A stretch of 64,000 nt of DNA, taken from JAKAFX01 sp049965715. GTDB taxonomy: Archaea > Thermoplasmatota > Thermoplasmata > Thermoplasmatales > Thermoplasmataceae. Position numbers and translations under genes: made by a program. The stretch lies in contig JBMFWA010000005.1 of assembly GCA_049965715.1 (NCBI GenBank), forward strand, positions 1-64,000, read 5' to 3'. This document shows, piece by piece, positions 49,306 through 58,040 of this stretch (its first letter is position 1; each line of letters opens with the position of its first letter). The notes beneath the pieces were generated by a model that was not told the DNA's origin, ran no database searches, and saw only the letters and a list, made by a program, of their open reading frames with translations.

Positions 49306-50118
49306 TTAAAAGAATAATCTTTTCTGAAGACTTTCCTGTGCATCCTTTATGCCCATTATTTCTTTGAGTCTCATTGCATTCGCTGGTGCGTTGCCATGAG
49401 GATGGTTGTTGAAGAAGACAAAGATGTCGTCGTGTGTTGAAGATAGACCCGAAAGCGTCAGCGATATCTCTTTAAGCTCCGTCTCCGAGTAGGAGTAATC
49501 GTATTTCGACATGCCGTTTCCGGATTTCCATTCCTCTGCGTTCCTGCCATGGAGCCTTGCATATACGATCCTGCCGGTATTGCTTTCTTGAGCTATCCTC
49601 ATGTATGGAGTATCAATCAGAACCCTGCTTAAATTCAGACTGTAAAGGGATCTATCAACCTGCGGGACATCAAGGCTTGAACTCCTTGTCTCCACAAAAT
49701 ACAGAAAAGAGTCACGGTCCAGTTCTGCTGCCATTGATGTGAGTTTATGCCATTCCCTTATTCCAAGGAACGGAGGAAGTTGCACAAGGCACCCGATGAG
49801 CATTTTTGCATTCTTCAGTGGAGTGAGAACCTCCCTTTCAAACCTGACCGCTTCCCCGACGGAAGCCTCATGATCCTGAAGCAGCAGTTCGTGGGTGATT
49901 TTTCCAGGCATCTTGATTGAGAAACTGAAGCCTCTCCTGGTCGATCCCTCTCTGATCCAACTCTTCACGGACTGCTGCGAGGGAAAGGAGTAAAATGAAC
50001 TGTTTATTTCAACACAGTTGAAATGTTCCGAGTACTGGAGAAAGAGATCACTCCGGCTGCGGTAAATTGAACCAACCCACTCCGGATAATTCCAGCCTGA
50101 ACAGCCAATGTGAATCAT
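49306..50118 (-). CDS. DUF72 family protein
   Basis: A 270-residue TIM-barrel protein of the DUF72 (YecE) family. It starts IHIGCSGWNYPEWVGSIY, the hallmark N-terminal strand (IxIGtSGWxYxxW), followed by FNCVEINSSFYSFPS (canonical VEINxTFY), FSFSIKMPGKITHEL and, near the end, VYARLHGRNAEEW and DIFVFFNNHPHGNAPANAMRLKEI (canonical fNN-x-xGxAxxNAxxL). The biochemical role is not established; archaeal members are sometimes linked to DNA repair or to endonuclease-IV-like folds. It overlaps the acyl-CoA dehydrogenase gene by four bases (ATGA), which suggests cotranscription without explaining function. Confidence 0.85.
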   Translation of the reverse strand: MIHIGCSGWNYPEWVGSIYRSRSDLFLQYSEHFNCVEINSSFYSFPSQQSVKSWIREGSTRRGFSFSIKMPGKITHELLLQDHEASVGEAVRFEREVLTPLKNAKMLIGCLVQLPPFLGIREWHKLTSMAAELDRDSFLYFVETRSSSLDVPQVDRSLYSLNLSRVLIDTPYMRIAQESNTGRIVYARLHGRNAEEWKSGNGMSKYDYSYSETELKEISLTLSGLSSTHDDIFVFFNNHPHGNAPANAMRLKEIMGIKDAQESLQKRLFF

Positions 50119-51254
50119 TTTTTCCTTAGTATTTCCTTCGCGATAATCACTCTCTGTATCTGGTTGGTCCCTTCGTATATCTGGGTGATTCTGGCATCCC
50201 TCATGTGCCGTTCAGCGTCGAAGTCTGTCGTGTATCCATATCCCCCGAATATCTGGAGAGAATCTGTAACGATCTGATTTGCTGCATCGGAAGCATAAAG
50301 TTTGGCCATGGAGGACAGTTTCACTGAATCTTCCCTCTTTTCCCATGCCTCCGCTGCAGCGTAGGTGAGCAGCTTTGCTGCCTCGATCTTTGTCGCCATA
50401 TCCGCTATCATGAACTGTATCCCTTCGAATTCAGAAAGGGTCTTTCCGAACTGCTTCCTCTGTTTTGCGTAATCAACGGCCTCATCAAATGCGGCCTCCG
50501 CGATTCCCAGCGCCTGTGCTGCAACCCCGACCCTGCCGGCATCCAGTGTCTCCATAATTACCTTGAATCCTTCGTTGAGTTTTCCCAGTATGTTTGAGGA
50601 AGACACCTTCATATTATCGAATACAAGTTCCACAGTGCTTGATCCCCGGATTCCCATCTTGTGTATGTCCCTGCTGATCCTGAGTCCTGGTGTTCCTGCA
50701 TCCACCACGAATGCAGTGATGCCTTTGTGTCCCTTAGACTTATCAGTAACTGCGTCGAACACAAAAAATTTAGCAAGTCTTCCATTTGAGATGAAGGTCT
50801 TGGTTCCGTTGATCACATAGCTGTCACCAACTTTCTCTGCCGATGTTGTTATGGAGGCGGCATCACTTCCCGCGCTGGGCTCTGTTATCGCCAGGCCGCC
50901 TATCTCCCCCCCGGCCACCCTTGGAAGGTATTTTTGCTTTATATCCTCGCTGCCGAACATTATAACCGGCTCGGCAAAGAGTGTAAGGGCACCATCCAGC
51001 ACCAGCGAAGTGCTGGGACATGCCTTTGAAATTTCCTCGATCACGCGGATGAGAAAACTGAAGCTTAACCCGGATCCACCATATTTTTCAGGTATATATG
51101 AGGAGAACAGACCCATTTCACGCATTTTCTGAATGAGTGATTCTGGCACCTCCATCTTTTCATCAATCTCTCTGGCAAGGGGTTTGATTTCTTTCTGGGC
51201 AAATTCCGTAACAAATTTCAATACTTCTGATTCCGACTCCTTGAGCGCGAACAT
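50115..51254 (-). CDS. acyl-CoA dehydrogenase
   Basis: A 379-residue flavoenzyme of the short/medium/branched-chain type. LAITEPSAGSDAASITTSAEK (near residue 123, the FAD-adenine/substrate signature A-x-TEPxAGSD), the central TFISNGRLAKFFVF sheet, and the C-terminal AERHMRDARITQIYEGTNQIQRVIIAKEIL are complete. The catalytic Glu is in IYEGTN. It oxidises an acyl-CoA to the 2-enoyl-CoA and normally passes electrons to ETF, which is not encoded in the window. Chain length cannot be told. A crotonase-like protein at 32.7-33.4 kb is the only other related gene here. It is cotranscribed with the DUF72 gene. Confidence 0.92.
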   Translation of the reverse strand: MFALKESESEVLKFVTEFAQKEIKPLAREIDEKMEVPESLIQKMREMGLFSSYIPEKYGGSGLSFSFLIRVIEEISKACPSTSLVLDGALTLFAEPVIMFGSEDIKQKYLPRVAGGEIGGLAITEPSAGSDAASITTSAEKVGDSYVINGTKTFISNGRLAKFFVFDAVTDKSKGHKGITAFVVDAGTPGLRISRDIHKMGIRGSSTVELVFDNMKVSSSNILGKLNEGFKVIMETLDAGRVGVAAQALGIAEAAFDEAVDYAKQRKQFGKTLSEFEGIQFMIADMATKIEAAKLLTYAAAEAWEKREDSVKLSSMAKLYASDAANQIVTDSLQIFGGYGYTTDFDAERHMRDARITQIYEGTNQIQRVIIAKEILRKK

Positions 51255-51350
51255 CTAAACCTTATCCAGATTGTAACCTGTTATGATAAATGTTTGTTCG
51301 GTAAATAATCTGGAAGGCTGAACCAGCCTTCTAATTCTGTAAAAAAATGT

Positions 51351-51914
51351 TCATGGGGAGAGTTCGCTTTTGAGACTGTCCAGCAGTGCCCTTGGGATCC
51401 TTGCCACTTCCTCATATCCCTGTTTCCTGCATTCTATGAATGCATTGGTGGAATTCCTGAACTTCTGCAGGTCTGATCCACTGAACCGAAATTTCAGGTA
51501 TTGAAGTGTTGATTCAAGGTTACCGGTCGATCTCCCGGGTTCCGGTATTGCTTTTATCTCATTGCTGTCATATACAAGATATACGGTGTTTTCTACACCG
51601 CTCAGTTTCTGCATAGATTCCTTCAGGACTTTCTCATCCGTTATTTCTATGAACATCGTCACGCTCAGAGTCCTTTCGTCAGGCAACTGTTCCGAATAAA
51701 TACTGATAAGATCCTCAATCTCTGACTCGTCCTCAATACTCTCAATGTAGATCATTTCGTTTATCTGGTTCATTACCGTTTCTCTGTTCTCGAACAGATA
51801 ACTGAATGTGGATGAGGATATTCTTCTGCTCTTCTCCAGTGAAATTATGTGTTTTGTAATCCGATCCCTTTCCCTGCCGTACTGTCTGTACGGCAGGATT
51901 TCGGATCTGCTTAT
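51351..51914 (-). CDS. DUF3501 family protein with no canonical start codon
   Basis: The ATG-started frame (from 51773) would encode only the last 140 residues. Reading further upstream in the same frame, the codons continue without a stop and give SRSEILPYRQYGRER, then SLEKSRRISSSTFSYLFENRETV, joining the known part. This matches the N-terminal DUF3501 pattern (D-I-L-x-L-x-x-Y-x-x-x-R..., K-x-RR-V..., L-x-FENRxT-V-x-x-Q-I-x-EM). The next upstream in-frame stop is near 51936. Between it and the conserved region there is no ATG, GTG or TTG; ATA at 51912-51914 sits exactly where ATG would give MSRSEIL. The gene lies just after rubrerythrin, its usual partner. It is either started at ATA, damaged, or affected by a sequence error. 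The role of DUF3501 is unknown. Confidence 0.7.
   Translation of the reverse strand: MSRSEILPYRQYGRERDRITKHIISLEKSRRISSSTFSYLFENRETVMNQINEMIYIESIEDESEIEDLISIYSEQLPDERTLSVTMFIEITDEKVLKESMQKLSGVENTVYLVYDSNEIKAIPEPGRSTGNLESTLQYLKFRFSGSDLQKFRNSTNAFIECRKQGYEEVARIPRALLDSLKSELSP
51873..51897 (-). repeat. perfect 10-bp hairpin inside the DUF3501 5' coding region
   Basis: CCTGCCGTAC (51873-51882) and GTACGGCAGG (51888-51897) pair perfectly with a 5-base loop TGTCT. It is 37 bases after the rubrerythrin stop and within the first codons of DUF3501. No T-run follows, so it is not a standard terminator. It may protect the 3' end of the rubrerythrin message or hide the start of the next gene. Confidence 0.5.
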
Positions 51915-51933
51915 GTTCTGTGGAGACGTAAAA

Positions 51934-52353
51934 TCACGCTTTTATCTTGCTGAGAGTGTCCTCATATTTCTTAGCGTGGGCCTTCTCTGCCTTTGAAAGG
52001 ATTTCAAACCAGTGTGCTATGTCCTCGAACCCTTCCTCTCTTGCCACCTTGGCAAATCCGGGGTACATCTGGCTGTATTCATATGTCTCGCCTGCAATGG
52101 CAGATTTCAGGTTGAGCTCAGTTGTTCCTATTGGTTCTCCCGTAACAGGGTCACCCACCTGCTGCAGATATTTCATGTGCCCGAATGCATGAGCAGTTTC
52201 TCCGTCCGCTGTCGATCTGAAAGTTGTGGCAACTTCCTGATATCCCTCTTCGTCCGCTTTCTGCGCAAAGTACAGATACCTTCTGTTTGCCTGACTCTCG
52301 CCTGCAAATCCAGCCTTTAAATTCTCCAGTGTCTTGCTATTTTTCAGTTCCAA
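51934..52353 (-). CDS. rbr: rubrerythrin family protein (no rubredoxin domain)
   Basis: About 139 residues forming the four-helix di-iron domain only. The iron-binding glutamates and histidines are visible in LKAGFAGESQANRRYLYFAQKA (ExxxR..), TADGETAHAFGHMKYL (ExxH), AIAGETYEYSQMYPGFAKVA and LSKAEKAHAKKYEDTL (ExxH). The rubredoxin-like tail is missing, as in many archaeal erythrins. The start is TTG at 52353: translation from there gives MELKNSKTLENLKAGFAGE, the standard N-terminus, and GGTGAT lies four bases before it. A TATA-like sequence at 52384-52390 (minus strand) completes the promoter. It removes peroxide using an electron donor. DUF3501 follows and may be co-expressed. Confidence 0.88.
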   Translation of the reverse strand: MELKNSKTLENLKAGFAGESQANRRYLYFAQKADEEGYQEVATTFRSTADGETAHAFGHMKYLQQVGDPVTGEPIGTTELNLKSAIAGETYEYSQMYPGFAKVAREEGFEDIAHWFEILSKAEKAHAKKYEDTLSKIKA

Positions 52354-52420
52354 AATATCACCATCATCATTATTGATGCAGCCTATATTAAACTTTTTAC
52401 AATAGTTATCAAATAATAAT

Positions 52421-53563
52421 TTATATAAATTGTGCCTTTCCTGAAGCGACCATGTACAGGGCAAGATATCTTGGCAGTTTTTCCATTCCGGGATTCAGGT
52501 TGAAGCTCTGATTGTTCATAATTATGCTTGTTTTGGTTCTGATTTCAACGTTATCTTCTCCAGTTCTGAAAGTATCCGGTATGGCTTCTGTGAGAGGATT
52601 AAAACCTCCCAGGGAATCCAGTTCGACCTGCTTCACCATCATAGCAGTCTTCCCGTGCAGGCTGCCCGGCAGGCGTATCAGCCTGTGAAGATCGGAGGTT
52701 ACTGGACTGTCTATTTCGCACAGGTTTGAATCGATGAATCTGTTCAGGAGTTGACCCGCAATGGCCTCGTCGTCCTCGTCCATTATGGAATATTTCTTGA
52801 TTCCTGGCGTTGAGAGGATTGTCAATCTCTGCACCCTGTCAACCATTTTACTGCTGATCTTTTCAATATACCGTGAAGACCTGCTTCCCATGATCTCCTT
52901 CAGAATTTTGTTCTCTCTCTCATTGTGGAGGCCTGAATAGAAGCTGGAAAGGTATCTGTCGAATGATCCTATCCATCCGGATTCCTCAATATCAACATGC
53001 CTGATTGTCTTCCTTATGTCCTGAATGTTGAGGCCCTCTCCCCTTACATAATTGGATATCTCCCTTCGCATGTCTGCATCCATGGCATAAACCTTTTCAC
53101 TCACGATGTGCACATGGTATCCTCTCCCTCCCGAGAAGAATATCTTGATCTCCTCATGGTTGAATCCGAAGTCACCCATCAGGTATTTTTCAACCAGCCT
53201 CACTGTGTGAGATTTGACCTGGTCAAGAATCTCTCCGTAGGATAGTTTGTCTGCATCCTTGATGTGATCCGCATCGAGATCGAAGATCAGTTCTGAACCC
53301 ATCCAGCCCTTATCCTGCATGTTTCTCTCAGAGGAGTTCCTGTAATAGGCTGCAGAATAGTAGATGTGTCTGGGCACCTTCTGCTTCACAAATTTTTTGA
53401 GCTCTTCATGAGTGGGTATATTGAGGTGTCTGGTCATCGACCCACCGAATGGTATATATCCTATCTCCCTCGACGATATCATCTCGGGACCGATTGGAAG
53501 AAATGCCGAATAGTAGTCCCTGAAAATCTCCCTCAAGCGGTTGTCGTTAAAATTCAGTTCCAT
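52421..53563 (-). CDS. priS: DNA primase small (catalytic) subunit PriS
   Basis: A 380-residue archaeal/eukaryotic-type primase. The catalytic acidic pair is in GSELIFDLDADHIKD (Asp95 and Asp97), followed by IKIFFSGGRGYHVHIVSEKV (the SGxxGxHxxV motif with its catalytic His) and a third acidic residue in the C-terminal part; DLHRLIRLPGSLHGKTA is the conserved RxPxSLHxKTG block. Members such as Pyrococcus PriS have a Cys/His zinc knuckle after the DxD motif. Here the loop after DLDAD contains no cysteine, and I count only one Cys in the protein. PriS makes primers with PriL, which is not in this window. The gene is divergent from the S53 protease. Confidence 0.92.
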   Translation of the reverse strand: MELNFNDNRLREIFRDYYSAFLPIGPEMISSREIGYIPFGGSMTRHLNIPTHEELKKFVKQKVPRHIYYSAAYYRNSSERNMQDKGWMGSELIFDLDADHIKDADKLSYGEILDQVKSHTVRLVEKYLMGDFGFNHEEIKIFFSGGRGYHVHIVSEKVYAMDADMRREISNYVRGEGLNIQDIRKTIRHVDIEESGWIGSFDRYLSSFYSGLHNERENKILKEIMGSRSSRYIEKISSKMVDRVQRLTILSTPGIKKYSIMDEDDEAIAGQLLNRFIDSNLCEIDSPVTSDLHRLIRLPGSLHGKTAMMVKQVELDSLGGFNPLTEAIPDTFRTGEDNVEIRTKTSIIMNNQSFNLNPGMEKLPRYLALYMVASGKAQFI

Positions 53564-53569
53564 TTTTTG

Positions 53570-53600
53570 CGTTACGTATATTTAATATCTCATAATTACC
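53570..53600. promoter_or_regulatory. shared AT-rich promoter core between priS and the S53 protease gene
   Basis: TATATTTAATATC at about 53577-53589 is nearly symmetrical. Read on the minus strand it gives ATTAAATATA about 20 bases ahead of the priS ATG at 53563; read on the plus strand it lies about 30-35 bases ahead of the protease ATG at 53617. One TBP site could serve both directions, or two adjacent ones may overlap. Confidence 0.4.
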
Positions 53601-53616
53601 TTTTGATAGATATCGG

Positions 53617-56600
53617 ATGAAAAGAATCGCTGCGCTCATTACTGCTGCTTTCATTGTCTGTTTGTCGTTCACTTATTTTGCAGGCGTATCATCTCAAGAT
53701 TACTCATCCATGATCGTAAACCCTCAGATTCAGAGCGCAGGAAACAGTACTGCTTCCATAGAGCTGTATAGTCCGGGTTCCTCAAATGCAGCATATGCCT
53801 CACTTTTCAGGGAACTGAACCCGGCTGGAATTGATGTCGTGAACTATGGCTATTTTATAGAGCTGGTGGGTAATCATGGAAGAATCCTGAACAGTTCGCA
53901 GGAAATACTCTCGCTGGAGAATGCGTTTTCGCTGAAGCCGATTGAAAGTAGTTTTCTCTACTATCCGCTCCTCAACTATACGTCAGGAGTTTCTAACAAC
54001 TTTCCCCTGCTTCCCTCCCAGATAGCATCTGCATATTCATTCAAATGGGATTACCAACATGGAATAAATGGAAAAAATGAGACGATCGCGATAGTCGATG
54101 CCTATGGCGACCCGCAACTCAGCTATGATTTGAAGGCTTTCGACTATGCAGCAAACCTTCCACCTGTAAATCTGCAGATTATTTATCAGAACAGGACACC
54201 AATGGCTTACAACTACTCATGGGCAATTGAAACCTCCCTTGATGTCGAATGGGCCCATGCGATGGCGCCCCATGCAAAGATATTGCTTGTCCTGTCTCCT
54301 GACGCTTCAAATGGCCTTGACAACGGTATTTCATACGTTGTGAAGAACAGACTGGCAAACGTTATTTCCATCAGCTGGGGCAGCTATGAGGATCCGTCAC
54401 AGAATGCCGGGATGCTCAATGCCATGAATCAGGTATTTTACAATGCTACGCTCTATAACATCACCGTGGTCGCTGCTTCAGGTGATCAGGGTGCATATGA
54501 TGGTACATCAGGGCCAGCGCTCAATTTTCCAGCGTCGGATCCTTATGTACTGGCAGTTGGTGGAACCACGCTTGGGCTTTTCAACGGAGTTTTTACCCAG
54601 TCTGCCTGGGGGGGCTTCAGTAAGGGAACCACCTATGGAAGCGGGGGTGGGTTCAGCAGCTATTTCAACGTTCCGGCATGGCAGAGACTGATGATCAAGA
54701 ATTCCACAAGCAGAGGAGTTCCAGACGTATCGCTTGACGCAAGCCCGCAGACTGGCGTTGAGATAATATCCCAGGGAAACTCCATGTTTGTTGGTGGAAC
54801 GAGCCTTTCCACTCCTGTCTGGGCAGCCATCATAGCCATGATGGATCAATTCAACGGCAGGAGCCTGGGGCTTGTATCACCAATGCTCTATTTTATTGCA
54901 TCTACAGGATATTACACCCAGGCATTCACCCAGATAACATCCGGCAATAACGGCTATTATTATGCGTCAGCGGGGTGGAACCCGGTTACAGGGCTTGGGA
55001 CACCTATTGTTTCCAACCTTCTCAACATCTCGAAATCGGTTATGCAGCCATTCGGATCAGTTGTAGAGGTTTCTGGCACCGGATTCAACTATTCCACCAT
55101 GACTGCCAACCTTTCCATATCTGTCAGTAATAACAGCATCCTTTACGGAAGCGACTATTACTTCCTGTCATTCTACTCAAACCCTGGCAATTTCCTCAAG
55201 TTTGGGATCAAGATTTATGGAGACAACGCCTCATACGGTTTCATTGGTGAATCTGGAGGAGCTGTCTTCCAGAATTTCCACTCGCTTTCATATTCTGGAA
55301 AACAGCTTAGCCTGCCAATCACAATCCAGAAAATGGGTACAGAATTTTACGGAAAGGCAGGTTCCTCTGCGATGGAGTTCAGTGCCTATTTCCTGAGGGA
55401 GGGATGGTTCAACGACTCTCTGGGGGCTGAGATCATTGATCCGCAGGGAAACTTTACGACCATACCCACTGCCTCGTTCTCCGGTGTTTCCTTGCATGCT
55501 GGAAGTCTGGTTGCCGTTCCACAATCCTATTTTGAACAGGGATTTTCTTCCCTTGGTTCCGGATATAATACAATTTCCATCACATACAGCCATGGTTACC
55601 TGAACACTTCACGTTCTGCCAAGCCCCCTGACACCTATATACTTGGCCAGGCGCCCGCTTATGACGGTATAATGTTCAACGGTGATTTTGCACCACACCC
55701 GTCTTACACATTTTTCGTTCCCGGTTACACTGCCGGTAATATAAAGTGGTCTGTCAACTCTACAGGATCAAGCGTTTCCGGGAATGTCATTAATTTTGGA
55801 TCTGCGGGAAAATATGAAATAACTGCCGAACTCCAATCATCCAGCATTACAAGAAACATAACAGTACCGGACATAATACGTATCCCCTCCTATTTTGTGA
55901 ACCCTGTTTCGGGATACAATACCAGCGTCAGGACCGTTGTGGACTTCTTCTATTACTACAACTTCACAGTGGGCAGATCGGATAACATTTCAATTCCATA
56001 CATCGCAGGGCAGAATAACGTCAATGTTTTCTCCCCGGGGTATCATCAGATTTCAGAAAACATCACGGCCGGAACGCAGGAAAGTTTGAATTATTCCCTT
56101 AACCCTTATCCTGCAAACCTTTCAATTGATGTTTTTCCTGGAGCGGCTGACCTTAATGTTGACGGAACAACGTACACACATGTTGGGCTGTCAACAGTTC
56201 ATGTTAACCCGGGAAACCGCTACCTCAATCTTTCTCTCAGAAATTTCAACAACCTGTCAGAAAATTATTTCTTTGATCCGGGAGCGAACTACACAGTTCA
56301 GATCGAGATGGTGCCCATTAACAGCAGCATAATCACCCTTTCAGGAAATGTGACAGATTACACCTTTGGTTTTCCGCTGTCCGGCGTCAATGTTTCGTCT
56401 GATTTTTCCTATGCATATACCACATCGAGCGGTTACTTTGTTCTTTTCCTGAAGCCTGGATTTTCCTCCGTGAGTTTCAAATACCCCCATTACAGGAGCT
56501 ACTGGATGAACACCACGTTTTCCACGAACCTTTCGGAAAATGTCACAATGAATTTTATGGGGATCTTCAATAATCTGGTTGTGAAGATCAGCAGGTCATT

Positions 56601-56967
56601 TTCCCTCCTGTTTTCAATCTATTACATTTCGTGGGCTTACAATTTCAACGAGGGAAACATTTCCTACTTTGAGATTTTTTATTCCACATCCCCTTCGTTT
56701 GATTCACCCCACATGATAAAGGTTCCGGCAGGTGCAACATCACAGGTCATCACAATGGTTCCAAATGTGTCGACCTATTACTTCAAGGTCGTTGCGTTCC
56801 TTTCCAATGGTTATCTTACCACCAGTGACAACGTTGAGATACAGAATGGTAATTATGTTTCACTGTTTGCCAACCTTGCAATAATAGCAGCAATCGGGAT
56901 TTACATATCGTATGTTGCTCTTCTGCTGCGGAGAAAAAGAAGTCCCCCAAAGAACTTTTTTGACTAG
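53617..56967 (+). CDS. secreted, membrane-anchored S53 (sedolisin/kumamolisin) protease, 1116 aa
   Basis: An N-terminal signal peptide (KRIAALITAAFIVCLSFTYF) is followed by a propeptide-like segment (about 30-145) and an S53 catalytic domain. The active-site Glu205 and Asp209 lie in AIETSLDVEWAHAMAP, the oxyanion Asp290 in VAASGDQGAYDG, and the nucleophile Ser396 in GGTSLSTPVWA; the calcium-loop motif WNPVTGLGTP closes the domain near 460. Downstream come beta-rich regions: a PEGA-like repeat (from about 832, ANLSIDVFPGAADLNVDG), a carboxypeptidase-regulatory-like domain (about 905-965) and a fibronectin III-like domain (about 1000-1075). A single helix near 1086-1104 with a following RRKR anchors the C-terminus inside. 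The enzyme would digest proteins outside the cell at low pH. Confidence 0.9.
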   Translation: MKRIAALITAAFIVCLSFTYFAGVSSQDYSSMIVNPQIQSAGNSTASIELYSPGSSNAAYASLFRELNPAGIDVVNYGYFIELVGNHGRILNSSQEILSLENAFSLKPIESSFLYYPLLNYTSGVSNNFPLLPSQIASAYSFKWDYQHGINGKNETIAIVDAYGDPQLSYDLKAFDYAANLPPVNLQIIYQNRTPMAYNYSWAIETSLDVEWAHAMAPHAKILLVLSPDASNGLDNGISYVVKNRLANVISISWGSYEDPSQNAGMLNAMNQVFYNATLYNITVVAASGDQGAYDGTSGPALNFPASDPYVLAVGGTTLGLFNGVFTQSAWGGFSKGTTYGSGGGFSSYFNVPAWQRLMIKNSTSRGVPDVSLDASPQTGVEIISQGNSMFVGGTSLSTPVWAAIIAMMDQFNGRSLGLVSPMLYFIASTGYYTQAFTQITSGNNGYYYASAGWNPVTGLGTPIVSNLLNISKSVMQPFGSVVEVSGTGFNYSTMTANLSISVSNNSILYGSDYYFLSFYSNPGNFLKFGIKIYGDNASYGFIGESGGAVFQNFHSLSYSGKQLSLPITIQKMGTEFYGKAGSSAMEFSAYFLREGWFNDSLGAEIIDPQGNFTTIPTASFSGVSLHAGSLVAVPQSYFEQGFSSLGSGYNTISITYSHGYLNTSRSAKPPDTYILGQAPAYDGIMFNGDFAPHPSYTFFVPGYTAGNIKWSVNSTGSSVSGNVINFGSAGKYEITAELQSSSITRNITVPDIIRIPSYFVNPVSGYNTSVRTVVDFFYYYNFTVGRSDNISIPYIAGQNNVNVFSPGYHQISENITAGTQESLNYSLNPYPANLSIDVFPGAADLNVDGTTYTHVGLSTVHVNPGNRYLNLSLRNFNNLSENYFFDPGANYTVQIEMVPINSSIITLSGNVTDYTFGFPLSGVNVSSDFSYAYTTSSGYFVLFLKPGFSSVSFKYPHYRSYWMNTTFSTNLSENVTMNFMGIFNNLVVKISRSFSLLFSIYYISWAYNFNEGNISYFEIFYSTSPSFDSPHMIKVPAGATSQVITMVPNVSTYYFKVVAFLSNGYLTTSDNVEIQNGNYVSLFANLAIIAAIGIYISYVALLLRRKRSPPKNFFD

Positions 56968-57023
56968 GCTGAATGTTATGTTGCAGATTTCATCACTGTT
57001 TGATAAGTCTCATGAAATCTATG

Positions 57024-58040
57024 TTACTGAAGTTCCTTGAGTACCATGTTTCTGGCATCCACCATGTTCTTGAGCTTGCTGTACCCAATCTCTCTGCTTC
57101 TGGTCCTGAGCCCGCAGTCCGGATTTATCCTCAGTTTTTCCGGCTCAATGAATTTCAGCGCAGTATTGATCCTCTGATAGATCAGTTCCGTGCTCTCCAC
57201 ATCGTCTATATGAACATCTGTCACGCCCAGGCCGAGGAATGCGCCGCCTGAATAATCCACGAAATCCTTCACGGTTTTGTAGGGATCATAAACCACACTA
57301 CCCCCAGGTCTGTCATAAACTATCCTGTTGGCAAATTCCAGGTTATAGCCATGGAAACCCATGTCACCGATCCTGCGATACAGTATGTTGTAATCCGTGC
57401 TGTAACAGACGTGCAGGGAGAATTCACATCCCAGTATACCTTCCATAGATCTGTTGAGTGAATTCACGCCTATGTCCATCTCCTCCGGATGCGTTGTCAA
57501 CGCAGGTTCGTCAATCTGGATCTCAAGTTTGGTATCTTTCCTGGAATACCAGAAATCCCTGATCTCCTTGATCTCGTCATGTATGATGGATGCATACTCG
57601 TTTGCAAGATCTTCCCTGCTTCCGTAGTAGTCATTGAATGACCAGTCCATCATGGTGTACGGTCCCGTTATGGGAACCTTGATTGACCTGTCTGTAAGTG
57701 ACATTACCGCTTTGAGTTCATCTATGTGTACATTTTCCTTCTTCTTCAATCCGGATACAACGCTTCCTTTCCTGAAATAACGGTTGTCAAAACTCCTGAC
57801 CATTCCGTAGAACTCTATACCACTGATTCCCGCTGCAAGATGTTCATACATTTCCCATCTGTACATTTCTCCCCCAATTCCTATATTGTCAAGCCCGGCC
57901 TTCTCAAACAGCCTTACAGTTTCTGTCAGCGCCCTGAGCTTGAGCTGATCCAGTTCATTCTTTGAGGCTTTTCTGAAAACATTGCTCAGATATTCAGGTT
58001 TCCTGAAACTTCCTATCTCCTGCGTTATCAGAGGTTTCAT
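57024..58040 (-). CDS. metE: cobalamin-independent methionine synthase C-terminal (catalytic) domain protein
   Basis: A 338-residue single-barrel MetE-type protein starting MKPLITQEIGSFRKP. The zinc ligands of the methyltransferase site are all in place: His and Cys in FSLHVCYSTDY (near 208), Glu in HGYNLEFANRIVYDRPGG (near 233) and Cys in LRINPDCGLRTRSREIGY (near 315). IPITGPYTMMDWSFND and EIQIDEPALTTHPEE are other conserved parts. This is the core-MetE arrangement, without the fused N-terminal barrel; the methyl donor in such archaeal enzymes may not be methyltetrahydrofolate. The gene overlaps the N-terminal-type partner by four bases. It transfers a methyl group to homocysteine to give methionine. 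Confidence 0.9.
   Translation of the reverse strand: MKPLITQEIGSFRKPEYLSNVFRKASKNELDQLKLRALTETVRLFEKAGLDNIGIGGEMYRWEMYEHLAAGISGIEFYGMVRSFDNRYFRKGSVVSGLKKKENVHIDELKAVMSLTDRSIKVPITGPYTMMDWSFNDYYGSREDLANEYASIIHDEIKEIRDFWYSRKDTKLEIQIDEPALTTHPEEMDIGVNSLNRSMEGILGCEFSLHVCYSTDYNILYRRIGDMGFHGYNLEFANRIVYDRPGGSVVYDPYKTVKDFVDYSGGAFLGLGVTDVHIDDVESTELIYQRINTALKFIEPEKLRINPDCGLRTRSREIGYSKLKNMVDARNMVLKELQ

Noticed and set aside
52351..52464. Longer rubrerythrin with a 37-residue N-terminal extension
   Set aside because: The extension overlaps the end of priS and covers the promoter. TTG 52353 with GGTGAT upstream gives the family N-terminus.
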